From Palsa-661 sp035535015 (GTDB lineage Bacteria > Actinomycetota > Acidimicrobiia > Acidimicrobiales > UBA8190), in contig DATLQU010000016.1 of assembly GCA_035535015.1 (NCBI GenBank), forward strand, positions 61,884-125,883: a DNA stretch of 64,000 nucleotides, read 5' to 3'. Made by a program: the position numbers and the translations under genes. Position 1 is the first letter of the stretch. Every line of letters begins with the position of its first letter. Positions 35,741 to 44,563 of the stretch are shown piece after piece. The notes under the pieces are model-generated. The model was not told the origin of the DNA and searched no databases. It saw only the letters and a program-made list of their open reading frames with translations.

Positions 35741-36160
35741 CTACCGAATGCCCTCCAGCAGCCGCATGATGAGAGCGCCGACGCGGCGCCGCTCCTCCTC
35801 GGGCTCGGCCGCCGCCGCCACGGCCAGGCCGGCTTCGCTGGTGGCGGGGAGCAGCATCCGGGCCGTCAGGTCGCCGGGCGGGACGGTGATGAGACCGGCC
35901 TGGGCCAGACCGGCCAGTGCTGCGCTGACGAGACCGAGGAAGTACTTCTCCTCCGTCTCCTTCCACCGGGCCCAGCCGAGAGCGGCCGGCGCCTCCTCCA
36001 GGGCGATGCGCCGGAAGTCGGCTTCCCCGCATTCCTCCAGAAAGAGGTCGATCCCCTTTGCCATCAGCGCCCAGGGGTCGGTCATGGCGGCTACCCCCGT
36101 CGTCACTTTGGCCAGCAGACGTTCCTCCATGGCCACGAAGACCGCCTCGAAGATCGGGCG
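35741..36160 (-). pseudogene. TetR-family regulator lacking its DNA-binding domain
   Basis: RPIFEAVFVAMEERLLAKVTTGVAAMTDPWALMAKGIDLFLEECGEADFRRIALEEAPAALGWARW...RVGALIMRLLEGIR is the ligand-binding half of a TetR protein, starting exactly at the end of the usual HTH (normally ...FxDKRALFEAVFVAMEERL). The HTH itself is absent. The cut point at about 36160 is also where the 5' end of the rightward hydrolase is missing, so one deletion probably removed both starts. Confidence 0.7.
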
Positions 36161-36162
36161 AC

Positions 36163-36968
36163 GTCTCCTACCTGAGTACGGGTGACGGGCCTGACGCCCT
36201 CTTCGTCCACGGCGTCTTTCTCAACGCCGATCTCTGGCGGCGTCTGCTCGCCGGCCTGGCCGATCTGCGCCCCTGCCTGGCCGTCGACCTGTTGGCCCAC
36301 GGGGAGTCCTCGTTCCCGACCGACGGCTGCCTGTCCATGGATCGTCAGGCCGAGATGATCATCGCCTTCCTCGACGCTCTGGACCTCGACGCCGTCGATC
36401 TGGTGGGCAACGACAGCGGGGGTGCCATCGCCCAGCTCGTCGCCGTCCGGGTGCCGCAGCGGATCAGGACCCTGACCCTCACCAACGGCGACACCCACGG
36501 CAACTGGCCCCCGACCGCCTTCGCCCCCATCCACCAGCTGGCCCGGGCCGGTGCCCGGGCCGACTCCCTGGCCGCCCCCGCCCTCGACCCGGCCACGGCC
36601 CGGGCGTGCCGGCCACCGGTTTCGAGAATCCCGACGCCCTGTCCGACGAGACCATCGCCGGATTCTTCGGCCCCTTCGCCGCCTCGGCGGCCCGGGCCGA
36701 GGCGGTCCAGAGCTCCGTGGCCGGGATGGACAACAGCGTGACCGTGGCCATCCGTGACGACCTGGCCCGGTTCCCCTCACCCACATTGATCGTCTGGGGC
36801 ACGGCCGACGACTTCTTCGACGTCGCCTGGGCCCGCTGGCTGGCCGCCACAATTCCCGGCACGGTCCGCTGCGTGGAGCTGCCCGGGGCCAAGCTCTTCG
36901 TCCCGGCCGAACGGCCCGACGCCTTCAACGCCGAACTCCGGGAGCTGTGGAGCTCTCCGGCACCCTGA
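36163..36968 (+). pseudogene. alpha/beta hydrolase, 5' truncated and frameshifted
   Basis: GDVSYLSTGDGPDALFVHGVFLNADLWRRLL, DLLAHGESSF and VDLVGNDSGGAIAQLVA (nucleophile here would be Asp in GNDSGG, a haloalkane-dehalogenase-like elbow) are in one frame. ATGFENPDALSDETIAGFFGPF to IVWGTADDFFDVAWARWLA continues in another, shifted one base near 36606. No start codon is visible before the first block. The downstream half overlaps the end of the MFS gene by about 44 bp. Confidence 0.7.
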
Positions 36969-38244
36969 TGTCGGCGTACCAGGCCAGGCCGAGGGCGACC
37001 ACGGCGCCGAAGAGCAGGACGTCGGTGATCCCCACGGCGGAGACCACCGGCCCCACCAGCAGGTTGCCCAGAGCCACGGTTCCGCCGAACCCCATGATCC
37101 ACAGGGCCATGACCCGGCCGCGCACGGCGTCACCGAGCCGGGTCTGCAAGCTCGTGTTCAAGGCGGTGATGAAGGCGAAGTAGAACGCCCCCACCACGGC
37201 CACGATGAAATAGGCGGGCAGAGCGGCGCGTAACAGGGCGAAGGCGGCCAAGGCGGCGGCATAACCGAGCAGGCCGACCCGCACGATCATGGCTTTCGAC
37301 GTCCGCCAGAAGACGGTGCCGACGGAGAGGGCCCCGATCAGCGCCCCGGTGCCGAAGCAGGCGTAGAGAAGCCCGTAGTTGGCCGATTTCGGGTCGATCC
37401 CCAGGTTGTGAGCGGCCACCACCGGCATCTGGCCGATGAAGGCCAGGGCCAGCAGCGAGAAGAGGAAGACGGTGATCAGGCAGCGCCCGACCACCCGGTC
37501 GGCCCGTGCCGTGGTGATCCCCGCCGTCAATTCCCGCCAATGACTGGCGTGCTGGGTACCCCGGGGCGCAAGCGGCAGAGACACCCGCATCAGGGCGGCC
37601 ACCACGAAGAGATAGGTCGCCGCGTTGCCGGCGAAGACCCAGGCCGGACCGATGAAGTGGTACGCCACCCCGCCGATCACGGGTCCGATCACCCGCGAGG
37701 CGTTCATCTGCGCCGAGTTGAGCGAGATGGCACCGGCCAGGTCCACCCGGCGCACGAGGCTCGGCAGGATGGCCGAGTAGGCCGGGCCGAACATCGCGCT
37801 TCCCACCCCCACCATCACCACCATCGCCACCAGCACGAGAGGGGAGGGCGAGGGCGCCCGCACCACCCAGGCCAGGGCCAGGGAGAACACCAGCTGTTCG
37901 ACGGACAGGGCGATCAGGAACCTCTTGCGGTCCACCTTGTCGGCGATCAGCCCGCCCACCATGGCCAGTAGCAGCGCCGGACCGAGCTGGGCGAAGATGA
38001 TCACCCCGACGAAGGTGCTCGAGTGGGTGATGTTGTAGGCGTAGGCACCGAGCACCACGTTCTGCATCCAGGTGCCGATATTCGAGGCGAAGGCCCCGAA
38101 GAAGACGATCCGGAACGTCCGGTGCCGTAGCGCCGCAATGGCGGTTCCCGCGCCCAGCGGCCGGTCGCCGTCGACGACGGCGTCCTCGATCTCCTCGATG
38201 GATGGCGCCGGGAGCTCCTTGTCCTCCTCGGGTCCCGGTGCCAC
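36925..38244 (-). CDS. MFS transporter (EntS/MFS_3-type exporter)
   Basis: About 439 aa with 12 predicted TM helices. FRIVFFGAFASNIGTWMQNVVLGAYAYNIT, motif-A-like GGLIADKVDRKRFL, and SLNSAQMNASRVIGPVIGGV are typical of the enterobactin-exporter-like MFS group, which extrudes drugs or siderophores. GTG 38244 is my preferred start because the preceding frame (to 38598) lacks family similarity and is Arg-rich. Substrate unknown. Confidence 0.88.
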   Translation of the reverse strand: MAPGPEEDKELPAPSIEEIEDAVVDGDRPLGAGTAIAALRHRTFRIVFFGAFASNIGTWMQNVVLGAYAYNITHSSTFVGVIIFAQLGPALLLAMVGGLIADKVDRKRFLIALSVEQLVFSLALAWVVRAPSPSPLVLVAMVVMVGVGSAMFGPAYSAILPSLVRRVDLAGAISLNSAQMNASRVIGPVIGGVAYHFIGPAWVFAGNAATYLFVVAALMRVSLPLAPRGTQHASHWRELTAGITTARADRVVGRCLITVFLFSLLALAFIGQMPVVAAHNLGIDPKSANYGLLYACFGTGALIGALSVGTVFWRTSKAMIVRVGLLGYAAALAAFALLRAALPAYFIVAVVGAFYFAFITALNTSLQTRLGDAVRGRVMALWIMGFGGTVALGNLLVGPVVSAVGITDVLLFGAVVALGLAWYADIRVPESSTAPGVRR

Positions 38245-38318
38245 CTCTGCATGGTACGGGTGCAGGCTACGCCAGGGCGTCGCCCTCCCGATCGGCCGCC
38301 GGTCCGTCCCGCCGCCGG

Positions 38319-39176
38319 TCAGCCGGCAGCGCCGTCGAGCAGGGCCAGGGCCTCTTCGTCGAGCACCAGGTCGCCGGCGGCGAGGTTCTCGTCGAGATGG
38401 GAGAGCGACGACGTCCCCGGGATGAGAAGCACCGTCGGTGCCTGGGCCAGCAGCCAGGCCAGTGCGACCTGGGCGCCGGTGGCCTCGAGCCGCTGCGCCG
38501 TGCTCTGCACGGCGGGAGAGCTCAACACGGGATTGTCGGGGAAGAAAGCCGATCCGAGGGGGAAGAAGGGCACATAGGCGACGCCGTCGGCGCGACAAGC
38601 GTCGAAGACCGCTTGATCGCTCCGGTCGGTCACGTTGTAGGCGTTCTGGACACAGGCCACCTCGGTGCCCGACCGCGCCGTCGTGTACTCGGCGAGCGTC
38701 ACGCTGCTCAGTCCGATCCCGCCGATCAGGCCCTCGTCGACCAGCTCAGCCATGGCGCCGAGCTGGTCGCCGAAGGGCACCTCGGAGTCGGGATGCCGGC
38801 GGAGATTGACCACCGGGACCTGCTCGATGCCCAGACTCCCCAGGTTCGCCTCGACCCCCGCCCGCAGTTCGGCCGGGGTCTGCGCCGCCAACCACTGGCC
38901 CTCTCCGTCGCGTCGAGCGCCCACCTTGGAGACGAGCACCAGTTCGTCGGGGTAGGGCGACAACGCGGCGCGGATCAATTCGTTGGCCACATCGGGGCCG
39001 TAGAACTGGGCCGTATCAATATGGTCGACCCCGGCGGCCACGGCCCGTCGCACAACGGCCAGCGCCGCCTCCCGGTCGGCCGGGGGCCCGAACACCCCGG
39101 GCCCGGGCAGTTGCATGGCGCCGAAGCCCATCCGGTGCACGGCCCGGCCGGCCAGGGTGACCGTGTCGCTGCCCAT
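38319..39176 (-). CDS. aldo/keto reductase
   Basis: About 285 aa TIM-barrel NADPH enzyme. MGFGAMQLPG, VDHIDTAQFYGP (catalytic Asp and Tyr), LVLVSKVG (catalytic Lys), GGIGLSSV and TVLLIPGTSSLSHLDENLAA are canonical. One normal active-site position reads VVNLRRHPDSE, where many family members have a His in a DLYxxH-like strand; here His is shifted but plausible. ATG 39176 follows GGAGGG. It lies 21 bp downstream of the alpha/beta hydrolase gene's stop, so they may be co-transcribed. Confidence 0.9.
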   Translation of the reverse strand: MGSDTVTLAGRAVHRMGFGAMQLPGPGVFGPPADREAALAVVRRAVAAGVDHIDTAQFYGPDVANELIRAALSPYPDELVLVSKVGARRDGEGQWLAAQTPAELRAGVEANLGSLGIEQVPVVNLRRHPDSEVPFGDQLGAMAELVDEGLIGGIGLSSVTLAEYTTARSGTEVACVQNAYNVTDRSDQAVFDACRADGVAYVPFFPLGSAFFPDNPVLSSPAVQSTAQRLEATGAQVALAWLLAQAPTVLLIPGTSSLSHLDENLAAGDLVLDEEALALLDGAAG

Positions 39177-39196
39177 GGGCCCTCCTCTGCTCGTCG

Positions 39197-40033
39197 CTAC
39201 TCTGCGAAGAAGCTCAGGATCTCGCTCGCCACCGCCTCGGCGTGGCTGAACACGCCCAGATGGCTCGCTCCGGCCAGCTCGACGAAGCGGGCTCCCGGGA
39301 TCATGGCCGCCGCCTGCCGGGCCCGGGCCGGTGGGGAGTCGACGTCGTGTTCGAAGGACAGCACCAGACACGGTGGCCGCAGAGTCGGCCACCTCTTCGT
39401 CCGCTCGACGTCGAGGGACCAGGCGAGCGCCGCCTCGTACTGCCCCAGCCGTCCCGGGTTTTCCCAGGGCTCGAGACCGCCCAGCAGGGCCATCCACTCG
39501 TCGACCACGCTGTCGGTCTGCAGCTCGTGGTTGGGCAGATAGCGCAGCGTTTCGACGGCGTTGAACCAGGGGGGAAGTTCGGCGTCGATCCGGGCCAGGT
39601 CGCGCTCGACCGTGGTCACCACCTTCTCCCAGGAGGTCCCCGCGTTGCAGCTGCCGATGAAGACCCCGGCTTTCACCCGCTCGGCATGCCGGAAGGCCAT
39701 CGTCTCGGCCACCCATCCGCCCATCGAGTAGCCGACGATCCGCACCAGGCCGAGGCCCAGATGGTCGAGCAGGCCGATGGTGTCGCCGACCATCTGGTCC
39801 ACCGTGTACGGCGCCGGCGGGGACGACGACGGAGCCACCCCCCGGTTGTCGAAGCTCACCACCCGGTAGCCCGCCCCGGTCAGGGCCGGCACCAGGGTGA
39901 ATTGCCAGGCGACGGCGGGTTGGCTGAGCCCACAGACGAGCACCACCGGGTCGCCCGTCTCGGGCCCGAAGACGTCGTAGGCGATGGTCACGTCGGGAAG
40001 AGCGACCTCCGGCATGGCCGCATCATCGCTCAC
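39197..40033 (-). CDS. alpha/beta hydrolase
   Basis: 278 aa. The nucleophile elbow is GYSMGG (Ser), the oxyanion region VLVCGLSQPAVAWQ, the acid in FEHDVDSPP, and the catalytic His in GASHLGVFSH. All triad members are present. Typical of esterases, lactonases and 3-oxoadipate enol-lactone hydrolase relatives. Its ATG lies 11 bp inside the stop of a small anchored protein, and it precedes an aldo/keto reductase. Confidence 0.88.
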   Translation of the reverse strand: MSDDAAMPEVALPDVTIAYDVFGPETGDPVVLVCGLSQPAVAWQFTLVPALTGAGYRVVSFDNRGVAPSSSPPAPYTVDQMVGDTIGLLDHLGLGLVRIVGYSMGGWVAETMAFRHAERVKAGVFIGSCNAGTSWEKVVTTVERDLARIDAELPPWFNAVETLRYLPNHELQTDSVVDEWMALLGGLEPWENPGRLGQYEAALAWSLDVERTKRWPTLRPPCLVLSFEHDVDSPPARARQAAAMIPGARFVELAGASHLGVFSHAEAVASEILSFFAE

Positions 40034-40267
40034 CGAGGGCCGGATCGCCCGGCAGGCCGGCCGGCGTCGGCCCGATCGGCTCTGACGGGTCGGGCGCCCG
40101 GCCGGCGATGGCGTAGTGGCCGAAGAACCGCCCCATGGCGGCGTTGGCGTTCACCAGCACGTCGCCGCTGTCGCCGCTGTCGCCGCTTTGCCCCCCACCA
40201 GCAATCCGGCTCCAACCAGGGTGGCGAGGACCGAGAGAACGACGGCCCAGGGTCGGGCCGTCGTCAT
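40023..40267 (-). pseudogene. small membrane-anchored protein, homopolymer frameshift
   Basis: ATG 40267 begins MTTARPWAVVLSVLATLVGAGLLVGG, an N-terminal TM or signal. The next part, QSGDSGDSGDVLVNANAAMGRFFGHYAIAGRAPDPSEPIGPTPAGLPGDPALGER, is one frame away. Adding one G to the G6 run near 40191-40196 joins them into an 80-aa protein. As written the first frame stops after a short Ala/Thr stretch. I do not recognise the family. Confidence 0.5.
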
Positions 40268-40284
40268 GGCGCTCCGGGCCGTCT

Positions 40285-40715
40285 TCACTCCGCTTTCCCG
40301 GCGAGCAGCAGCTCGACGTCGATGTTGCCCCGGGTGGCATTGGAGTACGGACAGACCTGGTGGGCCGCCCGCACCCGCCCGGCGGCCGCCTCCCGGTTCT
40401 CGACCGAAGGCAGCGAGACGTCGAGAGTGACGGTCAGCCGGAAACCGCCGTCTCCGGTAGGCAGCAGCCCGACGGCCGAGTCGATGGACGGTTCACCGAC
40501 CTCGATCTTGCGCCGCCGGGCCACGGCGCCGAGTGCGCTTTCGAAACAGGCGCCGTAGCCGACGGCGAAGAGCTGCTCGGGATAGGTACCCCCAGCGGAG
40601 CCGCCCGTCTCCTTCGGCCGCCGGAGGCCGACCTCCACCTCTTCGTCCGTCGTTCCACCGTGTCCGTCGGGGCCCCGGTCACATGGGCCTGGACGGTGAG
40701 GAGAACCTCGGCCAT
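40285..40715 (-). pseudogene. ohr: organic hydroperoxide resistance protein (Ohr), frameshifted
   Basis: MAEVLLTVQAHVTGAP starts in one frame; GHGGTTDEEVEVGLRRPKETGGSAGGTYPEQLFAVGYGACFESAL and HQVCPYSNATRGNIDV are in another. Adding one base near 40675 restores a normal 140-aa Ohr. Both redox Cys (GACF and VCPYSNATRGN) are present, so if the frameshift is a sequencing error the enzyme is functional. Ohr reduces organic peroxides with lipoylated or thiol reductants. It is next to soxR. Confidence 0.8.
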
Positions 40716-40764
40716 CGATGCTCCTGACCAGCGCTGGCCTGGCGGCCGAGCCTATGCCCGGCCG

Positions 40765-41217
40765 TCAGGAGGGGAGATTGCGAGCCCCGGGGCCCTGCTC
40801 GCCCAGGACGTCGCCCGGATTGGCCAGGGCACACCGGTCGAGCGAGAGGCACCCGCATCCGATGCAACCGTCGAGCCGGTCACGTAGTCGCTGCAGCCGG
40901 CCGATGCGATCGTCGAGGTCGTCGCGCCAAGCCGCCGACAGGCGGCTCCAGTCCCCCCGGCTGGGAGTCCGGTTGTCGTCGAGCCGGTCCAGGGCCTCCC
41001 GGATCGTCCGCAGGGCGATGCCGACGCGCTGCGAGGCGCGGATGAAGGCCACCCGACGCAGGACGTCGCGGGGGTAGCGCCGCTGATTGCCGCTCGTCCG
41101 CCGGCTACTGATGAGGTGCTGGGACTCGTAGAAGTGCAGCGCCGAGACGGACACGCCGCTGCGGGCCGAGAGTTGGCCGACGCTCAGTTCACGGATGTCG
41201 GCGGGCAGGTGGGCCAT
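40765..41217 (-). CDS. soxR: SoxR redox-sensing MerR-family regulator
   Basis: 150 aa. N-terminal MerR winged helix (LSVGQLSARSGVSVSALHFYESQHLISSRRTSGNQRRY), a dimerisation coiled coil, and the SoxR-specific [2Fe-2S] ligand motif CIGCGCLSLDRC with four Cys. It senses redox-active compounds such as quinones and phenazines by cluster oxidation. It is transcribed away from the questin-oxidase gene, with a consensus SoxR box in the 41-bp gap (41225-41242). In actinobacteria SoxR commonly controls quinone- or monooxygenase-type genes rather than soxS. Confidence 0.95.
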   Translation of the reverse strand: MAHLPADIRELSVGQLSARSGVSVSALHFYESQHLISSRRTSGNQRRYPRDVLRRVAFIRASQRVGIALRTIREALDRLDDNRTPSRGDWSRLSAAWRDDLDDRIGRLQRLRDRLDGCIGCGCLSLDRCALANPGDVLGEQGPGARNLPS

Positions 41218-41224
41218 CGCTTGA

Positions 41225-41242
41225 CCTCAAGTTATCTTGAGG
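41225..41242. promoter_or_regulatory. SoxR box, CCTCAAG-TTAT-CTTGAGG
   Basis: An 18-bp near-perfect match to the SoxR operator consensus CCTCAAG-TTAA-CTTGAGG (one centre base differs). It sits between -35-like TTGACC (41221-41226) and -10-like TATGGT (41246-41251), with the exact 19-bp spacer typical of MerR-family promoters. The predicted start of transcription is about 41258-41259. Confidence 0.92.
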
Positions 41243-41258
41243 TTTTATGGTAGCAGCC

Positions 41259-42158
41259 ATGGACCTCTCCCAGACCGACACCGTCGCCGCGCTGGACGAT
41301 GCCTTCGACCGGATGGCGGCAACCGACTTCGAGCTGGCCAACGGCTTCGTGAACCACGGCCCGATGGCCTGTGAGGCGCTCGCCGCCCTGGGCCGCGACG
41401 ACCGGGTGGCGGACTGGGCCCGGTGGTTCGTGGAGATGGTCGGCGAGGGCCCCCGGCCGGTCGAGCCGGCCCGGGTGAATGACTTCGAAGGGCTCGCCGC
41501 CCTCGGTGACTATGGACGGCTTCCCGAGTGGATGGGCTACTTCGAACGGGCGGTGGCCTTCGACGGCTGGGAGCAGGTGGTCGCCGTTTGGGTGCCGCGG
41601 TTGGTTCCGGCCCTGGCCACCGCCCTGTTTCACGGGGCGATCCGGACGGCCCACGCCGTTCGGGCCATCGAGGCGGTCGAGACCGGACCGAGGCGCGACG
41701 AGTTGGCCCGGGCTCTCGCCTACTGGGCGGCACGGTTCCAGCCCGGTCGACGGATCCCCGAGATCGCCGCCGGGCCGCAGGGGAGCCGGGATGCGGTCGA
41801 AGCGGCCGCCGAGGGCGCCCGGCAGTACGTTCGTCAGCCCACGATCTTCCACCTGCACGGGGTGACGGGGGCCATGGCCGTGGCGCTGCTGGTCGATCAC
41901 CTGGGTCCCGAGCAGCAGGCGGCCGCCGTGGCCCAGCTCCGGGCGGAGCACGCCGCTCTCTACGGCGGTGCCGCTCTCTACGGCGGTGCCGCGAACAGCA
42001 GAGTCGAAACGGCGGACGGTTGGGATCCGGCACTGGTGGCGCTCGCCGCCGACAGCCGCGACGCCCATCAGGTGAAATTGGTGGAGGCCTGCCGACGGGG
42101 CTGGGAGACGAGCGGTGATGGCGCCTTCGTGGCCGCCGCCCGTCGGGTCTCGGACTGA
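41259..42158 (+). CDS. questin oxidase-family protein under SoxR control
   Basis: About 299 aa. Family blocks: FELANGFVNHGPMACEALAALG, FHGAIRTAHAVRA, IFHLHGVTGAMAVALLVDHLG, DAHQVKLVEACRRG, with repeated His-Gly and His motifs (PF14027-type, from memory). Questin oxidase is a Baeyer-Villiger-type enzyme on an anthraquinone. I chose ATG 41259 since ATG 41247 overlaps the -10; transcription from the SoxR promoter would start at or next to 41259, so the mRNA is probably leaderless. An 18-bp repeat near the 3' end adds AALYGG twice. Confidence 0.82.
   Translation: MDLSQTDTVAALDDAFDRMAATDFELANGFVNHGPMACEALAALGRDDRVADWARWFVEMVGEGPRPVEPARVNDFEGLAALGDYGRLPEWMGYFERAVAFDGWEQVVAVWVPRLVPALATALFHGAIRTAHAVRAIEAVETGPRRDELARALAYWAARFQPGRRIPEIAAGPQGSRDAVEAAAEGARQYVRQPTIFHLHGVTGAMAVALLVDHLGPEQQAAAVAQLRAEHAALYGGAALYGGAANSRVETADGWDPALVALAADSRDAHQVKLVEACRRGWETSGDGAFVAAARRVSD
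41952..41987 (+). repeat. in-frame 18-bp tandem repeat (AALYGG)x2
   Basis: Two identical copies, 41952-41969 and 41970-41987, inside the questin-oxidase gene. The frame is kept, so the protein gains six residues between helices. Confidence 0.9.
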
Positions 42159-42166
42159 AGGCGGCT

Positions 42167-42733
42167 CTAGCCGGATCCCGGGGTTGTCGTGCCCGGGGGC
42201 TCGGGTCCGATGGGAAAACGGACGTTCACGACCCCCTCCTCGATGCTGGTGGTGAGGGTGAAGCCCGAGTGGTTGAAGACGTCGAGCATGTCGCGATTCA
42301 CGGCCAGAGCAGAGGCGACGAAGGTCGTGATCCCGCGCTGGAGTCCCGCCCGGGCCAGGTGCTCGAGCAGGATGGTGGCGATGCCGTGATGCTGGTGGGC
42401 GTCGGCCACCACGAAGGCCACCTCCGCCTCCGGCGAGGCCGGTGTCCCCTCGTAACGGCCGACGGCCACCAATCGGCCGTCGTCTTCCACCACCAGGGCC
42501 AGCCGGCTGATGTAGTCGACGTTGGTGAAGCGCTCGACTTCGGAGGCGGAGAGGATGGGGTGGACGAAGAAGAAGCGCCGGTAGACCGAACGTTGGGACA
42601 GAGAGGCATGGAACTCGACCAGTCCCGGGGCGTCGTCGGGTCGGATCGGTCGCAGGTGAAGGGTGGTGCCGTCCCTGGTGACGATGTCACAGGCCAACTC
42701 CGCCGGGTATCCAGGCGATGGCACCGCGCTCAC
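42167..42733 (-). CDS. GNAT-family acetyltransferase (Pat-like)
   Basis: About 188 aa. TLHLRPIRPDDAPGLVEFHASLSQRSVYRRFF is the N-terminal block of the protein-lysine acetyltransferase-like GNATs; VAFVVADAHQHHGIATILLEHLARAGLQRGI is motif A. GTG 42733 overlaps the stop of the broken zinc ADH (GTGA). The longer frame to 42835 lacks similarity. Possible substrates include acyl-CoA synthetases and other lysine targets; not readable. Confidence 0.82.
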   Translation of the reverse strand: MSAVPSPGYPAELACDIVTRDGTTLHLRPIRPDDAPGLVEFHASLSQRSVYRRFFFVHPILSASEVERFTNVDYISRLALVVEDDGRLVAVGRYEGTPASPEAEVAFVVADAHQHHGIATILLEHLARAGLQRGITTFVASALAVNRDMLDVFNHSGFTLTTSIEEGVVNVRFPIGPEPPGTTTPGSG

Positions 42734-43620
42734 GGCGTGCGGGTGAGCACGACCTTCAGGGCCCCGGTCTCCGAGGCGTTGGAGAAGACGTGAAGGCTGG
42801 CCGGGGCGCCTGGCACCCCGATGTTGGCCACGCATCCACCGGGCCGGACGAGCGCGGTGGCCAGCTCGAAGGTGGCCGGGGTGCCCACGGCTTCGATGGC
42901 AACGTCGGCTCCGAGGTCGTCGGTCAGGCTATGCACGATGGTCAGAGGGTCCTCGCGGCTGTTGTCCACGGTCACGTCGGCCCCGGAAATGCTTGGCCGT
43001 CTCGAGCCTAGTGTCGACCAGGTCGATGGCCATGATGTGACTGGGGCTGAACAGCTGCGTCCCGGTGATGGCCGAGAGACCGATGGGACCGGCGCCGACG
43101 ACGGCGACGACGTCGCCGGGCGAGACGGCTTCGTCCAGTCCTGCCCACGGCGTAGCTGGAGGCCAGGATGTCGGCCAGCGTGAGGAACTCCCCGTCGGCC
43201 CCGCCGGCCGGGACGGGGAAGGTCGAGGTGTCGGCGAAGGGGACCGAGAACTCTTCGGCCCGGGTGCCCTCGATGGTGTGGCCGAGAATCCATTCGCCGC
43301 CGAGGCCTGACCGAATCGGGCCCTGTGACAGAACCGGCAGTGTCCGCAGGCTGAGAGACACGACACCAGGACGCGCTCACCCGCTGAGAGGTTGCGGACG
43401 GCTGAGCCGACCAGTTGCACCGTGCCGACCGCCTCGTGACCGAGGATCCGGCCCGCCGTGACATCGGGCACATCCCCCTTCAAGATGTGGAGGTCGGTAC
43501 CGCCGATGGTCGTGGCATCGACGCGCACGATGGCATCGGTGTCGTCGATCAGATGGGGATCGGGGACGGTGCCGTGACCGGGACCTTGGTCGACCTTGGT
43601 GATGGAGAGACCCCCGACCT
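42730..43620 (-). pseudogene. zinc-dependent alcohol dehydrogenase, frameshifted, catalytic Cys lost
   Basis: Reassembled order: IVRVDATTIGGTDLHILKGDVPDVTAGRILGHEAVGTV, then one frame on GGEWILGHTIEGTRAEEFSVPFADTSTFPVP, then GLDEAVSPGDVVAVVGAGPIGLSAITG, then FSGADVTVDNSREDPLTIVHSLTDDLGADVAIEAVGTPATFELATALVRPGG. Shifts lie near 43305, 43135 and 42990. The family's TICGTDLH zinc-ligand Cys is Gly here (TGC to GGC). That substitution cannot be a simple indel error, so decay is probably real. Confidence 0.8.
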
Positions 43621-44088
43621 TTGTCCATCAGAGCTGAGAACAGATCGGCGGTGTCCGGGCCCCGCTCAGGGGGGCGCCGGTCGACTCCCGATCAGAGGTT
43701 CCCGGTTCCCTCCCGCACGGAGTGACCTGCGGCGGGGGGCGACGCGGTCAACGGCTGTGCGGGAGGGGAACCGGAGATCGAACGGCTGCTGCTCGGGAGG
43801 CGACGGAGCGCCAGAAGGCGTCTCGGTGAAGACATCTCGTGTGCTCCCTTCCACCTCGTGACGATCCGAACAGCAAAATGCTCGGGCGTGCGTCACCGGG
43901 GTCTGGAGCAACGTTCGACCGGCAGGACCAAATGGTCGTAGCCGCAGCCGCCAGACTACCACCAGGGCCGGGCCCGGGCCCGCGCCAGGGCCGCCGCCAA
44001 TTCCCGGACGGCCGCGGTCGTGGCGTGAGGTCGGTGGTGGGGGTGGGTGACTGGAGGTACTGGGCGCCAGGCCGTAGTTTCGGTAGCC
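43621..44088. other. 468-bp stretch without a recognisable gene
   Basis: Open frames on both strands are long but have no motif and mirror the GC bias. No repeat or RNA gene was recognised. Confidence 0.45.
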
Positions 44089-44490
44089 GTGGATTCGGTC
44101 GGCGTCATCCCCGACAGCTCTCGGCGGAGCCGGTCGCGCGCCGACCTGGTCATGCGCCGGCTTCTGTTCGTGCCCGCCCGGCCAGTGGTGGGGGGCGACG
44201 AGGCCGCCCACCGGATGTTCAGCCTGTCGATCCTGATCTCGGCCGGGCGTTGCCTGCTGAGCTACGTCGTCTTCCCGATCCTGACCCCGGTGCTCGGCGT
44301 GGCCACCGGGGTGGGCCCGGCCGTCGGTCTGCCCATCGCCGTCCTGGCTCTCGTCTTCGACGTCATCGGGATCCGGCGGTTCTGGGTGGCCGACCACCGG
44401 TGGCGGTGGGCGATGACCCTGATCTACGCCGCCGTGATGGCCCTGGTGACGACGCTTCTGGTGGGGGACATCGTCGATCTGGTGTCCTGA
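44089..44490 (+). CDS. conserved actinobacterial membrane protein
   Basis: About 133 aa with three hydrophobic helices: FSLSILISAGRCLLSYVVFPILTPVLG, VGPAVGLPIAVLALVFDVIGIRRFW, and MTLIYAAVMALVTTLLVGDIVDLV. The N-terminus RRLLFVPARPVVGGDEAAHRMF is basic and cytosolic. I have seen this family in actinobacteria but know no function. GTG 44089 or ATG 44152 could start; neither has a clear ribosome site. Confidence 0.65.
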   Translation: MDSVGVIPDSSRRSRSRADLVMRRLLFVPARPVVGGDEAAHRMFSLSILISAGRCLLSYVVFPILTPVLGVATGVGPAVGLPIAVLALVFDVIGIRRFWVADHRWRWAMTLIYAAVMALVTTLLVGDIVDLVS

Positions 44491-44563
44491 CCGCCCCGCT
44501 GCCGCCGGATTCTTCGCCCCTCGGGGTAAAAAGCCAGTTCAGCGAGGGTGGCCGACAGTCAAG

